DNA from: an uncultured bacterium
Lineage (GTDB): Bacteria > Gemmatimonadota > Gemmatimonadetes > Longimicrobiales > RSA9
Direction: 5' to 3'
Assembly: GCA_937995995.1 (NCBI GenBank)
Contig: CALKIP010000327.1
Coordinates: 1 to 21,164 of the forward strand
Length of the DNA: 21,164 nucleotides
Within the stretch, counting starts at the first letter, position 1. Every line of letters starts with the position of its first letter. Made by a program: the position numbers and the translations under genes. The notes beneath the pieces are model-generated. The model saw nothing but the letters and a program-made list of their open reading frames with translations, did not search any database and was not told the origin of the DNA. This document shows, in pieces, positions 1-7,503 of the stretch.

Positions 1-72
1 CGCCTGGATCCCCCGGGTCTCCGGGGTCTCCCGGATCACCTGGATTGCCCGGATCGCCCGGATCACCCGGAC
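1..72. repeat. 9-bp degenerate tandem repeat encoding the Gly-Asp-Pro linker
   Basis: Imperfect 9-bp units related to CCCGGATCA run from the window edge to about 72. On the minus strand they encode GDPGNPGDPG-type sequence after the second Big2 repeat. Such arrays change length by slippage, so the linker length is probably variable between strains (inference). Confidence 0.6.
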
Positions 73-703
73 CCTCGACCGATGACTTGGCGACCGTGAA
101 CCTCACGGTGTCGGCGGCCTCGCCGGCACGCACGTGCACCTCCGAGTCGCCCTCGGCCACCGCCGTCGCCAGTCCGGTCTCGTCGACCGTGACCACGCTC
201 GTGTCCGCGCTGCTCCAACGGAGCACGGCGTCGCCGATCTCCACGCCGTTGGCGTCCGCCACGACGGCCATCAGGCGCACGGTGTCTCCCGCGACGACGC
301 CCACAGAATCGGGGTCCACCTCGATCGAGGCCGGCACCTGTGCGACCTCGACCGCCACCGTGTCGGCGACCTTGTCGGCCCTGGCGACGACCTTCGCGGA
401 GCCGTTGGCGATCGCGGCCACCCAGCCATCCGAATCCACCGTCACGACCGCGGTGTCGGTGCTCGACCAGACGATGGCCACGTCTCCGATGACGGAACCT
501 TTCGGGTCCCTTACCGTGGCGGTGAGTCGCGTCGTGTCGCCGAGTGCGGTGAAGTTGAGGGAATCCCTGGCGATGACCACCTCGGCGGGCTCGAGCGGGC
601 GGCCCGGATCGGTGGGCGATTTGTCGTCGCTGCCGCACGCGAGCATGGCGAGCAGCAGGAGCGTGGCGCGAGGACGCACGCCGCGCGGGCGCTGTTCAGG
701 CAT
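1..703 (-). CDS. Big2 (Ig-like) repeat lipoprotein, C-terminus cut by window edge
   Basis: Starts at ATG 703 with a GGAG Shine-Dalgarno about 8 bases upstream and stays open to the left edge, so the C-terminus is missing. The N-terminus has a basic stretch, a hydrophobic run (LLLLAMLAC) that looks like a lipoprotein signal with Cys around residue 23, then a GSDDKSPTDPG linker. Two Big2-like repeats of about 85 residues follow, each with the family pattern of a V-W-S-S-T/A-D-T strand, a V-x-V-D-x-x-G turn and an A-x-G-x-A/S-x-V ending. The visible end is a collagen-like Gly-Asp-Pro linker. It closely parallels the complete gene at 2888-5029 in signal, spacer and repeat layout, so a TolB-like propeller or more Big2 repeats probably follow outside the window. 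Expected on the cell surface or in the periplasm; ligand unknown. High confidence in the gene and fold, none in a specific function. Confidence 0.85.
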   Translation of the reverse strand, partial: MPEQRPRGVRPRATLLLLAMLACGSDDKSPTDPGRPLEPAEVVIARDSLNFTALGDTTRLTATVRDPKGSVIGDVAIVWSSTDTAVVTVDSDGWVAAIANGSAKVVARADKVADTVAVEVAQVPASIEVDPDSVGVVAGDTVRLMAVVADANGVEIGDAVLRWSSADTSVVTVDETGLATAVAEGDSEVHVRAGEAADTVRFTVAKSSVEGPGDPGDPGNPGDPGDPGDPGDPG

Positions 704-811
704 CGTCGTACTCCGGATATGGATCGGGTCTACGGCGGGCGTGGGGAGGGACACTCACCGTGGGTCGTATTCACGGCCTGAAGCATCACATCACAGGGCG
801 CTGCGACACCA

Positions 812-827
812 TGGCATAAAGGTGCTA
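812..827. promoter_or_regulatory. Palindromic motif copy 1 (candidate regulator operator)
   Basis: TGGCATAAAGGTGCTA lies in the divergent gap between the Big2 lipoprotein (start 703) and the CdiI-like gene (start 942), about 110 bases from either. It matches copy 3 (7488-7503) at 14 of 16 positions and is the most degenerate of the three copies. The function as an operator is inferred from recurrence in intergenic DNA and from symmetry. Confidence 0.4.
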
Positions 828-941
828 CCGGACCCGCACCGGACTTGACGTTCCTCGTTTCGTGCGCAGAGGCGCGGAGCGCGCGAAGCGCGTATCATGA
901 CCTCGTCGAGTGTTGGGTGATCGGGAAGGAGGTGCGCATCC

Positions 942-1655
942 ATGGCCGTGGAGGTGTTCCGTGGCGAGCCGCTCCAGGTCGAGGCCGGCGAGCGGGTTCG
1001 GAACCATCGCACGGGCGAGGTCGCGACGGTCGTCGCCGTCGGTGCCGAGTTCGTGCGCGTCCGGTACGACGACGGGCGGGAAGAGGGGGCGTCGCGCTGG
1101 GCCATTCACTTCTCCCGTCTGGGTACTGCGCTGCGCCCGCCGCCGGGGGTGCGTGTGCCGCTGCGGCGGGCGGGCGCCTATCACATGCGCGAGCGCATCG
1201 TGCTCCATGCACAGGCGGAACTCGAGAACGGCCCCGTGCTGATCGTGGAGCCGTACCTCGCGCTCCCGCCCGATGCGCCGCCCGCCGAGGTGGGCGCCGC
1301 GGTCCTCGAGGTGCTGAGCGCCTACAGGACCGGCGTCCCCGAGCCGAGCAAGGCCGAGCGCGACGGGGAGCGGCGCGCGCTATTGAAGGCGGCCGGGGTA
1401 CGTTCGTACCGGCGGCTCCAGGAGACGGCGCTGGCGTGCTGGATCGCCGAGCAGTCGGACGCGTTCGAGTTCACGGCGCTGCACAACGGCGGTACCCGCG
1501 GCAACGCCAAGGGCTTCCAGCCCCAGCGGCCGATGCAGTGGGTCGTGGTCGACGCGCCGGCGCGGGCGGCCGAGCTAGGCGAGGCGCTGACTCGCACCTT
1601 CGAGCTGTGCACGACCTCGGGGCCGGATTCCCACACACATGTTCGGCCCACGTAG
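942..1655 (+). CDS. CdiI/DUF1436-like immunity-family protein with extra N-terminal domain
   Basis: 237 residues from ATG 942, chosen because GGAAGGAGG sits 9 bases upstream. Residues about 15-60 (VRNHRTGEVATVVAVG, VRVRYDDGREE) look like a small SH3/KOW-type beta barrel. Residues about 125-230 resemble the CdiI/DUF1436 immunity family as I recall it: an LxxYR segment, a basic helix leading into ALLKAAGVRSYRRLQ, a Cys-x-Ile strand, an F-T-A-L-H-N turn, then a GF...V.V...ELGEALTRTFELCT ending. In CDI systems such proteins neutralise a CdiA toxin tip, but no CdiA, CdiB or other toxin gene is visible nearby, so this would be an orphan or a domesticated relative. It lies upstream of ctaA on the same strand with about 100 bases between the likely starts and stops. 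The gene is secure; the family assignment is moderate and the role unknown. Confidence 0.7.
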   Translation: MAVEVFRGEPLQVEAGERVRNHRTGEVATVVAVGAEFVRVRYDDGREEGASRWAIHFSRLGTALRPPPGVRVPLRRAGAYHMRERIVLHAQAELENGPVLIVEPYLALPPDAPPAEVGAAVLEVLSAYRTGVPEPSKAERDGERRALLKAAGVRSYRRLQETALACWIAEQSDAFEFTALHNGGTRGNAKGFQPQRPMQWVVVDAPARAAELGEALTRTFELCTTSGPDSHTHVRPT

Positions 1656-1666
1656 CCAGCGGCGAT

Positions 1667-1695
1667 GTCGACCTTGTCGATGAGTGGAGGTCGAC
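1667..1695. promoter_or_regulatory. 8-bp inverted repeat upstream of the heme A synthase gene
   Basis: GTCGACCT at 1667-1674 and AGGTCGAC at 1688-1695 form a perfect inverted repeat with a 13-base loop, between the CdiI-like stop and the preferred ctaA start. There is no T-run, so an operator or attenuator-like hairpin is as likely as a terminator. Confidence 0.3.
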
Positions 1696-1763
1696 GTAAC
1701 CGGTCCGATAGGGTAACTTTGTGGGGAGGCATGGCCCGAGTCTTCGATAACTGCAAGCGTACC

Positions 1764-2711
1764 ATGAAGTTGAATCGATACGCCGTCTTCTCCTGGGGCA
1801 CGCTGGCCTATGTGCTCCTCGTCATCGTCTGGGGCGCGTACGTGCGGGCCACGGGCTCCGGTGCGGGGTGCGGGAGCCATTGGCCGCTCTGCAACGGGAC
1901 GGTGGTCCCGCGCGCGCCCGAGGTGGAGACGCTGATCGAGTTCACGCACCGGGTGACGAGCGGGCTGTCGCTGCTGCTCGTGGTCGGGATGGTGGTGTGG
2001 GCGCGGCGTATCTATTCCCGGGGCCACCTGGTGCGCCGGGGGGCGGCGGCGTCGCTCGTGCTGATGGTCGTCGAGGCGCTGCTCGGTGCGGGACTGGTCG
2101 TCTTCGGGCTCGTTGCCGAGGACGACTCGGTGGCGCGCGCGATCTCCATGGCGCTGCACCTGGTCAACACCTTCCTGCTGGTGGGTGCGATCACGCTGAC
2201 GTGCTGGTGGGCGTCGGGCGGGGCGGCGCCACGGCTGCGCGGCCACGGCGTGACGATGGGCGTGCTCGCGGTGGGTGTGGCAGGATTCGTCGTCCTGGGC
2301 GTGAGCGGCGCCGTGACGGCGCTCGGCGACACGCTCTTCTCCGCCATCTCGATGAGCGAGGCGCGGGCGCTCGGGATCACGCACTGGCTCCTGCCGCTGC
2401 GGATCTTCCACCCGCTGATCGCCATCGTCGTGGGCTGCTACCTGATCCTGGCGGCGGGCTACGTGGCCGTGCGGCACGCCGGCCCGGCCACCCGCCGGCT
2501 CGCCGCCGCCCTGATCGGACTGATCCTGGTTCAGCTCGGTGCCGGCTTCCTGAACGTCTACCTGCGGGCGCCGGTCTGGCTCCAGGGGGTGCACCTGCTC
2601 CTGGCGGACCTGGTGTGGATCGTTCTGGTGCTGCTGTGCACGGCGGCGCTCTCCGCCCAGCCGGCGCGGACCCTCGCCGCGGGGCGGGGCGAGCCGGCCC
2701 TCCACGGGTAG
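1764..2711 (+). CDS. ctaA: Heme A synthase (CtaA/COX15 family)
   Basis: Integral membrane enzyme that oxidises the C8 methyl group of heme O to the formyl group of heme A for aa3-type cytochrome oxidase. With the start at ATG 1764 it is 315 residues, close to the family's usual length, and begins right before the first helix. Upstream in-frame ATGs at 1665 and 1731 would add up to 33 non-conserved residues; none of the starts has a well-spaced Shine-Dalgarno. Visible signatures are the WGAYVRATGSGAGCGSHWP motif with the Cys pair (C36, C43), H62 in EFTHR, H132 in LHLVN, H216 in IFHP and H277 in GVHLL, which are the four heme-coordinating histidines, on about eight hydrophobic segments. No other oxidase assembly gene is adjacent, so it is separated from the usual cta cluster. 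It ends in a strong hairpin. Confidence 0.95.
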   Translation: MKLNRYAVFSWGTLAYVLLVIVWGAYVRATGSGAGCGSHWPLCNGTVVPRAPEVETLIEFTHRVTSGLSLLLVVGMVVWARRIYSRGHLVRRGAAASLVLMVVEALLGAGLVVFGLVAEDDSVARAISMALHLVNTFLLVGAITLTCWWASGGAAPRLRGHGVTMGVLAVGVAGFVVLGVSGAVTALGDTLFSAISMSEARALGITHWLLPLRIFHPLIAIVVGCYLILAAGYVAVRHAGPATRRLAAALIGLILVQLGAGFLNVYLRAPVWLQGVHLLLADLVWIVLVLLCTAALSAQPARTLAAGRGEPALHG

Positions 2712-2744
2712 CCGCCGGATCGTTCGGACCACGGAGGGACGGGG

Positions 2745-2797
2745 GGCAAAGCAAGGGGAGCGGACGACAGGTCGTCGTCCGCTCCCCTTGCTTTGCC
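2745..2797. terminator. Perfect 24-bp stem hairpin between convergent genes
   Basis: Arms 2745-2768 and 2774-2797 are exact reverse complements with a 5-base loop (AGGTC). It sits between the 3' ends of ctaA (+) and the Big2/TolB lipoprotein (-), the right place for a shared bidirectional terminator. There is no clear T-tract on either side, so it is either an atypical intrinsic terminator or a transcript-protecting 3' hairpin. Confidence 0.75.
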
Positions 2798-2887
2798 GTG
2801 CCTACGTCGACGGCATTCCGTTCACGCGCGTTTGCACGGGCGCCCGGTTCCCCTGGCTCCGGGCGCCGTGCTCCGCTGGCGCAGGCG

Positions 2888-5029
2888 TCAGGGGAAGATC
2901 GGTGGGATGAAGATCACCGGCCTCGGCCGCCAGGCATGCTGTGGTGAATCGCCGGCGTCGGCTTTCGCCGTGATCCAGACCGGCCGCTCACCCGACCGCT
3001 GGGTGTACAGGTGCTTATCCCCAACGCGGTACAAACTCCTCTGGCCACCGGGCGACCACTTCCCGAACCGGGAAGGAACTCCGGGGTGGAGACCGTTCCA
3101 GTTGGAATTCATGCCGTCGGGCGTCACGGTGACGATTTGCGGGTCGCCGAACTGATCGGAATGGAGCATGATCATGCTGCCATCCGGCGACCACTGGGGG
3201 AAGCTCCAGTTGTAACTGCCAGGAACTGCAAAGAGCGCCTCGGTGGTGTTCGTCTCGAGATCCACCACGTTGATGCGATCCTTACCGCCCACGTCGATCT
3301 GGTACGCGATCTTTTTCCCATCCGGCGACCAGGTCACGTATCGCTCTTCTGCCGAGTTGTTCGTGAGCCGTACCTCGCCGGTTCCATCCGTATTGACGAC
3401 GAAGATCTCCGTGGCGGCCACCATGATTACGACGCTACGGAACGCGATCCGGTCCCCAGTTGGCGACCATACCGGATCGTACTCTTCGAAGGTGGTATTG
3501 ACCCAGAGCTTGGCCTTGCCTGTGCCATCCGCGTTCATCAGATGGATCGTTCCGACCGAGGCACCGCTTGGCTGGTCCCTGTAGGCGATCTTCCTGCTGT
3601 CTGGCGACCAGGACGGCGAAGAGGCCTTGCCGCTGGTCGTCAGCCGTTGCTTGCCGCTGCCATCGGCGTCCATGACCCAGATGTCGCTGGCGGCCTCGCC
3701 GCTCACGACCTCGTAGGCGATCTTGTCGCCGTTCGGCGACCAGACCGGGTTGCGGCCACCGCTCGGGACCAGCAGCCGCTCGCCGCTGCCGTCGTCGTTG
3801 ATCCGGTAGATCTCGCCGTCGTCGTTGGCGAAGACGATCTGGTCCGCGACCCGGACCGAAACCGTATCGAGCAGCTCCGCACTCTTCGCCAGCACCGTGG
3901 TCGAGCTCCCGCGTCTCTTGCCGGTCAGAAGCCCCGTGTCGTCGACGTCGGCGATTACCGCTCCCATGCTCGACCAGGTAATCGTCTCGCCTGGGATCGC
4001 GTGCCCGTTCGCATCCACGACCTCGGCCTCGAGCTGGAGCGTGTCCCCCTCGCCCACCACCGCGGAGTCCGGGGTGACGACGATCGAGATCGCGACCTGC
4101 TCGACATCGACCTCGACCGTGTCGGCGACCTCACCCGCACGCGCGACGATCGAGGCCGTACCGTTGCCGCGGGCCACCACCCAGCCCTCGCCGCCCACCG
4201 ACGCGACCGTGGTGTCCGTGCTCGACCACACGACCTCGGCATCGGTGATCTCTGCGCCTTCCGCATCCCGGACCACCGCCGTCACCCGGAGCGAGTCGCC
4301 GAGTGCGTCGAACTCGAGGAGTGCCGGCGCCGCCTCGACGGTTGCCGGGACCACATCATCACCCGGACCCTCCCCCGGCCCCCCGCCATCCCCACCGCCC
4401 GCACCCGCGGCGACGACCAGCACCGTCGTGTCCGCCGCCTCACCGGCGCTCGCAACGACGTGCGCCGTGCCCTCGGCCACACCGGAGATGAGGCCCGATT
4501 CGTCCACCGTGGCGACAGTCGTATCCCCACTCGACCAGGTCGGCGCCGCGTCCTCGATCTCGAATCCGTTCGCGTCGTGCACGACGACGTCGAGCCGCGC
4601 GGTATCGCCCGGGGCGAGCTCGAGTGTGTCCGGGCTCAGCGCCACCGTGGTCGGCACCTGTGCGATCTCGACCTTCGCCGTGTCCGTGAGCGTGCCCGAG
4701 GTGGCGACGACGCTGACCGTGCCGTTGGCGACGGCAAACACCCATCCGCTCGCGTTGACCTTCGCGACGGTGGTATCCGTGCTCGCCCAGTCGATGCTCG
4801 CCTCGGCCATCGTGTTGCCACGCTGATCCTTCACGGTGGCCGTGAGCCGACTCGAATCCTGGAGCGCGGCGAAGGAGAGGGAGCTCGCGGAGAGCGAGAT
4901 GCTCGTCGCCTTCGGCGGCTCATCCTCGCCCGGATCCGTGGGTGACTTGCTGTCGCTGCCGCACCCGAGGGGGGCGAGCATGGCGAGCGCGACGAGCGCG
5001 CTCCAGCGGAGTACGATTGGAATACGCAT
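2888..5029 (-). CDS. Big2-repeat lipoprotein with C-terminal TolB-like (PD40) propeller
   Basis: 713 residues from ATG 5029, supported by AGGAG 7 bases upstream. Order: a short basic N-terminus and hydrophobic signal ending in APLGC (probable lipoprotein, though the -3 residue is atypical); a GSDSKSPTDPG spacer; Big2-like repeats at about 40-125 and 125-210; a Gly/Asp/Pro-rich linker at about 212-230; two more Big2-like repeats at about 230-315 and 315-395; then about six PD40/TolB-type blades at 396-700 with recurring PxWSPDGxKIAY and I-x-V-M/V-N-x-D-G-T-G motifs. The C-terminus ends in VIFIPPIFP. TolB-like propellers usually mediate protein or glycan contacts and Big2 domains act as stalks, so an exported surface or periplasmic binding protein is likely. 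It has no adjacent transport genes and is a paralogue of the gene at the left edge. Confidence 0.9.
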   Translation of the reverse strand: MRIPIVLRWSALVALAMLAPLGCGSDSKSPTDPGEDEPPKATSISLSASSLSFAALQDSSRLTATVKDQRGNTMAEASIDWASTDTTVAKVNASGWVFAVANGTVSVVATSGTLTDTAKVEIAQVPTTVALSPDTLELAPGDTARLDVVVHDANGFEIEDAAPTWSSGDTTVATVDESGLISGVAEGTAHVVASAGEAADTTVLVVAAGAGGGDGGGPGEGPGDDVVPATVEAAPALLEFDALGDSLRVTAVVRDAEGAEITDAEVVWSSTDTTVASVGGEGWVVARGNGTASIVARAGEVADTVEVDVEQVAISIVVTPDSAVVGEGDTLQLEAEVVDANGHAIPGETITWSSMGAVIADVDDTGLLTGKRRGSSTTVLAKSAELLDTVSVRVADQIVFANDDGEIYRINDDGSGERLLVPSGGRNPVWSPNGDKIAYEVVSGEAASDIWVMDADGSGKQRLTTSGKASSPSWSPDSRKIAYRDQPSGASVGTIHLMNADGTGKAKLWVNTTFEEYDPVWSPTGDRIAFRSVVIMVAATEIFVVNTDGTGEVRLTNNSAEERYVTWSPDGKKIAYQIDVGGKDRINVVDLETNTTEALFAVPGSYNWSFPQWSPDGSMIMLHSDQFGDPQIVTVTPDGMNSNWNGLHPGVPSRFGKWSPGGQRSLYRVGDKHLYTQRSGERPVWITAKADAGDSPQHAWRPRPVIFIPPIFP

Positions 5030-5098
5030 TCAGAACTCCTGATTACGGTCGCTAGTGGGTCAGGTTTCTGCGGGAGTGGATCTCGGTCTTTCCGGGAC

Positions 5099-6310
5099 CT
5101 ACGGGGCTACGACCGGGATCTCGAAGCGGGCGCTGTAGTCGAGCCCGCGCATCTGGGCGGTGACCACGACCTCCCAGACGATCCCCTCCTCGGCGTCGGG
5201 GATCGAACTCGAGGGTTGGTTGGTGGGGAGCCGGAATCGCACGGGGATGTTCAGCGTTCCACGCGCGGGGTCGCGACGTCCGGCGGTGCGATGCTCGTCC
5301 TCCCAGAGGGTGTCGCGGCGGTAGCGGGTCTGTCGGGTGGTCCGGTCGCCACGACGATCGATGGTCTCCTGCCAGCGATGCACGCAGCGCAGCCGGACGC
5401 GGAATCCATCGGCCGGGGGCGACTCCGCGGGCACGCCGCTCTCGACCTCGCCACTCACGTCGCGGCCCAGCAGGACGGGGGTGCGCTCGAGCACGAGGAA
5501 GTTCTCGCCGAACTTGCGGCTGTGCAGCCGGATCCGGATGGCCTGCACGATGAGCGCGGCGGCGACGACCGCGACACCGAGGCCGATGAACTTCATGAGC
5601 CCGTCCGACTGCCAGGTGGAGGCGACCAGACCGATCGTGAGGATGGCCCAGGCGACCGCCGCCGCCTGGGCACGGCCACCGCTCCGGTCGTCCCGGGATC
5701 GGATGCGCCCGTCCGCCCAGTCGGGGCGCAGGTGGAATGCGATGCGGCTCCAGGCATCCCGCCCGGGTGCTGCCGCCTCCGCCGCATCGGGGCCGAGGGT
5801 GACGATCTCGACCTGCCTGCGCGTGCCACGCTGCCCCAGGGTGGTCTGGATCTCCGCTTCGAATTCCGAGCGGTGCGCCACCGGGACCGCACCGCTCGCC
5901 TGCGCGGCGGCGTGCAGGCGAGCGGGGTCCAGGGAGAAGGTCTCGGTGATCGTGACCGCGCGGCCCGCGGCGAGGGAGGCCGATTCCGCCGCCGACAGCT
6001 CGCGTACGAAGATCGGGCGTTCGCCCGCGGAGCCGGTGTCGACGATGTCGCCTCGGCGGTGAAGCTCGAGGCTGGCCCGGAACTCCGGCGGGTTGGGCTC
6101 GCCGGAGGCGCGCGAGACCGGGGAGAGCGCGAACTCGACCGTGTTGGTTCCGCGATCGAGGTACGGATTGATCGGCGCGGATGCGGCGAGATCACCTTCC
6201 TCGCCGCCGGAGACGAAGGTCTCGTGCACGCCGTTGATGCGTGTTTCGACGGCGACGCCCCGAGAGGCGACGCTCAGCGTCACGAAGATGTCCGGCGAAG
6301 CGAGGCTCAC
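5099..6310 (-). CDS. Two-helix membrane protein with N-terminal beta domain and DUF3592-like C-terminal domain
   Basis: 403 residues from GTG 6310, which overlaps the stop of the upstream 45-residue gene by four bases (GTGA), suggesting translational coupling. Residues 1-140 look like a beta-sandwich (VTLSVASRGVAVETRINGV, NPYLDRGTNTVEFAL). Two hydrophobic segments lie at about 218-233 and 238-257. The C-terminal part (about 265-403) has RLRCVHRW, the basic TLWEDEHRT stretch, a PVRFRLPTNQPSS strand pair and a GLDYSARFEIPV ending. This pattern resembles the extracytoplasmic region of proteins carrying DUF3592; that is from memory and only moderately sure. There is no signal at the start, although the topology needs the N-terminal domain on the same side as the C-terminal one, so the anchor may be the upstream small protein. 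Function unknown. Confidence 0.8.
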   Translation of the reverse strand: MSLASPDIFVTLSVASRGVAVETRINGVHETFVSGGEEGDLAASAPINPYLDRGTNTVEFALSPVSRASGEPNPPEFRASLELHRRGDIVDTGSAGERPIFVRELSAAESASLAAGRAVTITETFSLDPARLHAAAQASGAVPVAHRSEFEAEIQTTLGQRGTRRQVEIVTLGPDAAEAAAPGRDAWSRIAFHLRPDWADGRIRSRDDRSGGRAQAAAVAWAILTIGLVASTWQSDGLMKFIGLGVAVVAAALIVQAIRIRLHSRKFGENFLVLERTPVLLGRDVSGEVESGVPAESPPADGFRVRLRCVHRWQETIDRRGDRTTRQTRYRRDTLWEDEHRTAGRRDPARGTLNIPVRFRLPTNQPSSSIPDAEEGIVWEVVVTAQMRGLDYSARFEIPVVAP

Positions 6311-6444
6311 GGCCGCGGCCCCAACGCGGCGGTCGCGCGGTACGGCGCGACCTGCACCGACGTGTCGTCGGCGTAGATCTCGAAGTCCACGATCAGAGCG
6401 GCCACGGCCAGTGCGAGCCAGCCCGCTGCGGTCTTTCCAGGCAT
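6307..6444 (-). CDS. Small membrane-anchored protein, or detached N-terminus of the downstream gene
   Basis: 45 residues from ATG 6444, with GGAG 8 bases upstream. It consists of a Lys near the N-terminus, one hydrophobic helix (AAGWLALAVAALIV, residues about 6-20) and a polar tail (EIYADDTSVQVAPYRATAALG). Its stop overlaps the GTG of the 403-residue membrane protein. An in-frame extension to 6585 would add 47 Arg/Pro-rich residues that overlap a palindrome and look untranslated. It could be a real small protein translationally coupled to its neighbour, or the signal anchor of one longer gene split by a frameshift at about 6310. No homology recognised. Confidence 0.55.
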   Translation of the reverse strand: MPGKTAAGWLALAVAALIVDFEIYADDTSVQVAPYRATAALGPRP

Positions 6445-6580
6445 CGGAGCATCTCCGTATTGAGCGCGTTTCACGATCCGGCGAGTTTCACGATCCGGCG
6501 AGGTTGACGGCCGGGGAGGGGGGAGAGTCGTCGAGACGGATGTTCGCTGCCGAGTAAGATCGCACGGGCCGGGCGCGTGC

Positions 6581-6604
6581 GGCATGGCATGAAGATGCCA
6601 TGCC
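6581..6604. promoter_or_regulatory. Palindromic motif copy 2, extended to a 10-bp arm hairpin
   Basis: GGCATGGCAT at 6581-6590 and its reverse complement at 6595-6604 flank GAAG. The central TGGCATGAAGATGCCA (6585-6600) is the best-symmetric copy of the repeated motif and matches copy 3 at 15 of 16 positions. It lies 141 bases upstream of the small membrane protein (start 6444) and downstream of the response regulator stop (6751). Operator is favoured by recurrence; a terminator for the regulator is possible but there is no T-run on the minus strand. Confidence 0.45.
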
Positions 6605-6750
6605 TTTCAGGGCTCGGGTGGGTGCATGCCGGATTTGCCCGAACCGTCACGGTAGGCCGGGACCCGTCCAGCTACGCGTACGGATCCGCCGGATTCGGTG
6701 TCAGACAGGTGGCCCCGGCCCGGCCGGCATTGGATTGGGGGGGGCAGGCC

Positions 6751-7419
6751 TCAAACCAGCCCTTCCTTCAGCGCCCGGCTCACGGCGCCGGCCACGTTCC
6801 GGACGCGGAGCTTGCCGTAGATGCTGCGGATGTGGTTGCGGACGGTGTGGATGCTGATCCCGAGCTGAGAGGCGACCTGCTTGTAGGAGTGCCCGCGTAC
6901 GAGGCAGCGAAGGACCTCGAGCTCGCGCTCGGAGAGATCGAGACGGGAGGCGGCGTCGCGTGAGCGGCCTCCGGCGTCGAAGTGGCGGACCAGGTCGAGG
7001 ACGGTGCGGGCGACGCCGGCCGAGAGCGGAGAGCCGCCCGCACTCACCGCGCGGAGCTGGGTGAGGAGCTCTTCGGCGGGGGTGTGCTTGAGGAGGTAGC
7101 CATCGGCGCCGGCGCAGATCGCATCGAGCACGGCGGCGCGATCCTCGAAGACGGTGAGGACGACGACGGTGGTCCCGGGGACCAGCGCCTTGAGGCGACG
7201 GGTGCACTCGACGCCACCGAGCCGCGGCAGGTCGAGGTCCATGATGACGAGGTCCCAGCCGGGCTCCTCGTCGCGGTCGAGGATCTCCTCGAGCTCGGCG
7301 AGGGCGCGGTCCGCGGCGTCGAAGGTCCGGACCAGCTCGAAGTCGCCCGAGAAGCGCAGCAGCATCTCGAGGCTGGCGCGGTAGCGGGGGTCGTCCTCGA
7401 TGGCGGCCACGCGGATCAT
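6751..7419 (-). CDS. NarL/FixJ-family response regulator
   Basis: 222 residues from ATG 7419, preceded by AGGAGAGG. Receiver domain at residues 3-120 with the acidic pair E8/D9/D10, phospho-acceptor D61 in VIMDLDLP, T89 and K111. LuxR-type helix-turn-helix at about 158-220 (LSERELEVLRCLVRGHSYKQ, then HTVRNHIRSIYGKL). It lies 81 bases downstream of the large propeller histidine kinase on the same strand and is very probably its cognate partner: the kinase has the HisKA_3-type phosphotransfer helix that normally pairs with NarL-family regulators. A palindromic motif in the kinase-regulator gap suggests autoregulation. Output genes are unproven. Confidence 0.93.
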   Translation of the reverse strand: MIRVAAIEDDPRYRASLEMLLRFSGDFELVRTFDAADRALAELEEILDRDEEPGWDLVIMDLDLPRLGGVECTRRLKALVPGTTVVVLTVFEDRAAVLDAICAGADGYLLKHTPAEELLTQLRAVSAGGSPLSAGVARTVLDLVRHFDAGGRSRDAASRLDLSERELEVLRCLVRGHSYKQVASQLGISIHTVRNHIRSIYGKLRVRNVAGAVSRALKEGLV

Positions 7420-7487
7420 GCACCCTCTCCTGGAGTGTTCGTCTCAAGGTATCCGATCAAAATGCCCACCCTGCGCCATCGGCGCGC

Positions 7488-7503
7488 TGGCATGAAGATG
7501 CTA
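7488..7503. promoter_or_regulatory. Palindromic motif copy 3, before the response regulator
   Basis: TGGCATGAAGATGCTA lies 69 bases upstream of the response regulator start and overlaps the stop codon of the histidine kinase (7501-7503). It is a near-exact copy of the motif at 6585-6600. Its position would suit autoregulation of the regulator gene (inference). Confidence 0.4.

Noticed and set aside
45..848. Long plus-strand open frame opposite the first lipoprotein gene
   Set aside because: Ser/Thr/Ala-rich translation produced by the antisense of Big2 repeats; the minus frame has a signal peptide, a ribosome site and clear domain repeats.
1575..2732. 385-codon minus-strand frame opposite ctaA
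   Set aside because: Arg/Gln/His-rich shadow; the plus strand carries all heme A synthase signatures.
812..7503. The repeated TGGCAT...TGC motif as sigma-54 promoters
   Set aside because: GG and GC are separated by nine bases in all three copies, while sigma-54 promoters need ten, and the near-perfect two-fold symmetry fits an operator better.
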